Source: an uncultured Ilumatobacter sp.
GTDB taxonomy: Bacteria > Actinomycetota > Acidimicrobiia > Acidimicrobiales > Ilumatobacteraceae
Direction of reading: 5' to 3'
Assembly (NCBI GenBank): GCA_938049325.1
Contig: CALICC010000309.1
Coordinates: 1-13,764, forward strand
DNA length: 13,764 nucleotides
Positions within the stretch are counted from its first letter, which is position 1. Each line of letters begins with the position of its first letter. Shown one piece after another: positions 12,965 through 13,764 of the stretch. The notes below the pieces were generated by a model. It had not been told where the DNA came from and did not search any database. It worked only from the letters and a program-made list of their open reading frames with translations. The translations under genes were made by a program, and so were the position numbers.

Positions 12965-12970
12965 GGCAGG
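12965..12970 (+). promoter_or_regulatory. Possible ribosome binding site of the enoyl-CoA hydratase gene
   Basis: GGCAGG ends nine bases before the ATG at 12980. It supports that start over the much longer open frame upstream. TAGCGG at 12942-12947 could be its -10 region, but this is weak. Confidence 0.35.
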
Positions 12971-12979
12971 CTTGTGCAA

Positions 12980-13756
12980 ATGACCTACGAACTTCTCACT
13001 CTGGAACGGCGCGACGATGGTGTTGCGGTCGTGACCCTCGCGAACGGCAAGGTGAATCCGCTGTCCCGGGAGCTCCTCACCGAGCTGCAACGTGCCGCTG
13101 ACGAACTCGCTGCCGACCTGCCGGGCGCTGTTGTGATCACCGGTGGCGACCGGATCTTTGCGGCCGGTGCCGACATCTCGCAGTTCGGCGGGCCGGACGA
13201 GGCAGCGGTCATCGGGCCGCTGTTCCACGCCGCGATCGGGGCGTTCGCGAGCTTGCCGCGGTTCGTGATCGCGGCGGTCAGCGGGTACGCACTGGGCGGC
13301 GGATGCGAGCTTGCGCTCGGGTGTGATTACCGCATCGCGTCAGAGCGTGCGGTCTTCGGACAACCGGAGATTCTGCTCGGCATCATTCCCGGCGGTGGCG
13401 GAACGCAACGCCTGTCGCGAGTGGTGGGACCGTCGCGAGCCAAGGAGATGTGCATGACGGGCCGGCAAGTGAAGGCCGACGAAGCGTTGCGGATCGGGTT
13501 GGCCGACGAAGTCGTCCCCCCTGACGAACTGAACGACCGCGCGTTGGCGCTCGCGGCCGACGTCGCCAAGGGTGCGTTGGTCGCACAGGGCATCACGAAG
13601 CGGGTCATCGATGCCGGGCTCTCCGAGTCGCTCGAGGCTGGCCTCGCACTCGAAATCGACGGCTTCGTCGAAGTGTTCGGCACCGACGACAGCCAGATCG
13701 GCGTGGCGAGTTTCCTCGAGCACGGCCCGGGCAAGGCCGAATTCACCGGGCGCTGA
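12980..13756 (+). CDS. Enoyl-CoA hydratase/isomerase family protein (crotonase fold)
   Basis: This 258-residue crotonase probably hydrates a trans-2-enoyl-CoA to a 3-hydroxyacyl-CoA in fatty-acid or amino-acid breakdown. The oxyanion-hole segments are FAAGADISQF (60-69) and ALGGGCELAL (104-113). Both acid/base glutamates of true hydratases are present: Glu110 in GGGCE and Glu130 in GQPEILLG, matching Glu144 and Glu164 of rat mitochondrial hydratase. IPGGGGTQRL (136-145) and the C-terminal helices are normal. The substrate chain length cannot be read from the sequence. The ATG at 12980 gives the standard N-terminus; the frame is open further upstream but without similarity. The stop lies eight bases before the window end, so downstream partners are not visible. 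Confidence 0.93.
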   Translation: MTYELLTLERRDDGVAVVTLANGKVNPLSRELLTELQRAADELAADLPGAVVITGGDRIFAAGADISQFGGPDEAAVIGPLFHAAIGAFASLPRFVIAAVSGYALGGGCELALGCDYRIASERAVFGQPEILLGIIPGGGGTQRLSRVVGPSRAKEMCMTGRQVKADEALRIGLADEVVPPDELNDRALALAADVAKGALVAQGITKRVIDAGLSESLEAGLALEIDGFVEVFGTDDSQIGVASFLEHGPGKAEFTGR

Positions 13757-13764
13757 GCGAGCCG

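Noticed and set aside
12390..12979. Plus-strand open frames antisense to the zinc-ribbon gene and running into the hydratase gene
   Set aside because: The minus-strand reading gives two zinc-binding Cys pairs and helical periodicity; the plus-strand readings give no recognisable pattern until the hydratase ATG at 12980.
1..13764. Mobile elements, CRISPR arrays, tRNA or rRNA genes, defence islands
   Set aside because: I looked for transposase motifs, terminal inverted repeats, regularly spaced repeats and tRNA-like cloverleaf ends and saw none. Composition looks even across the window.

Overview
The window looks like ordinary core chromosome of a high-GC actinobacterium, most likely an Acidimicrobiia member close to Ilumatobacter. 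That placement is inference from recalled protein style, GC-rich codon use and abundant GTG starts with little Shine-Dalgarno sequence; no search was possible. I see no mobile element, CRISPR array, rRNA or tRNA gene, and no base composition that stands out as foreign. I did not find a convincing new multi-gene system. The most interesting signals are regulatory or lie within single proteins.

Layout. Positions 1-1032 hold the end of the ATP synthase operon (3' part of atpD, then atpC). Facing it at 1072-1824 (minus) is an orphan type IV pilin-like prepilin with an unusually long exported part. Next comes a convergent pair of small proteins with predicted dimeric alpha/beta-barrel folds, DUF1330 (plus) and DUF3291 (minus). 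The second follows glpX, the class II fructose-1,6-bisphosphatase (minus). A 72-bp divergent promoter region separates glpX from a large S9-family serine peptidase (3782-5596, plus). Three plus-strand genes follow: an acidic protein with an internal duplication, a protein with a C-terminal J domain, and a small TEX30/KANSL3-like alpha/beta hydrolase.

A minus-strand MFS transporter (7853-9442) converges on the hydrolase, with the two stop codons inside one 14-bp palindrome. It diverges from murA (9465-10763) across only 22 bp, where the two apparent -10 boxes interleave. The MurA has Asp where most bacteria have the fosfomycin-reactive Cys. After murA come a small membrane protein (minus), a NifU C-terminal-type Fe-S protein, the MeaB/ArgK GTPase that services methylmalonyl-CoA mutase, a zinc-ribbon protein with a TerB-like helical domain (minus), and a complete enoyl-CoA hydratase.

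The genes serve energy conservation (ATP synthase), gluconeogenesis (GlpX), cell-wall synthesis (MurA), Fe-S assembly (Nfu) and acyl-CoA metabolism (MeaB, enoyl-CoA hydratase). A recurring control pattern is visible: TANNNT, then 6-7 bases, then ATG or GTG. It occurs in front of five transcription units and points to leaderless mRNAs, as known in other actinobacteria. Genes inside or outside that set, such as atpC and the pilin, instead have recognisable Shine-Dalgarno sequences.
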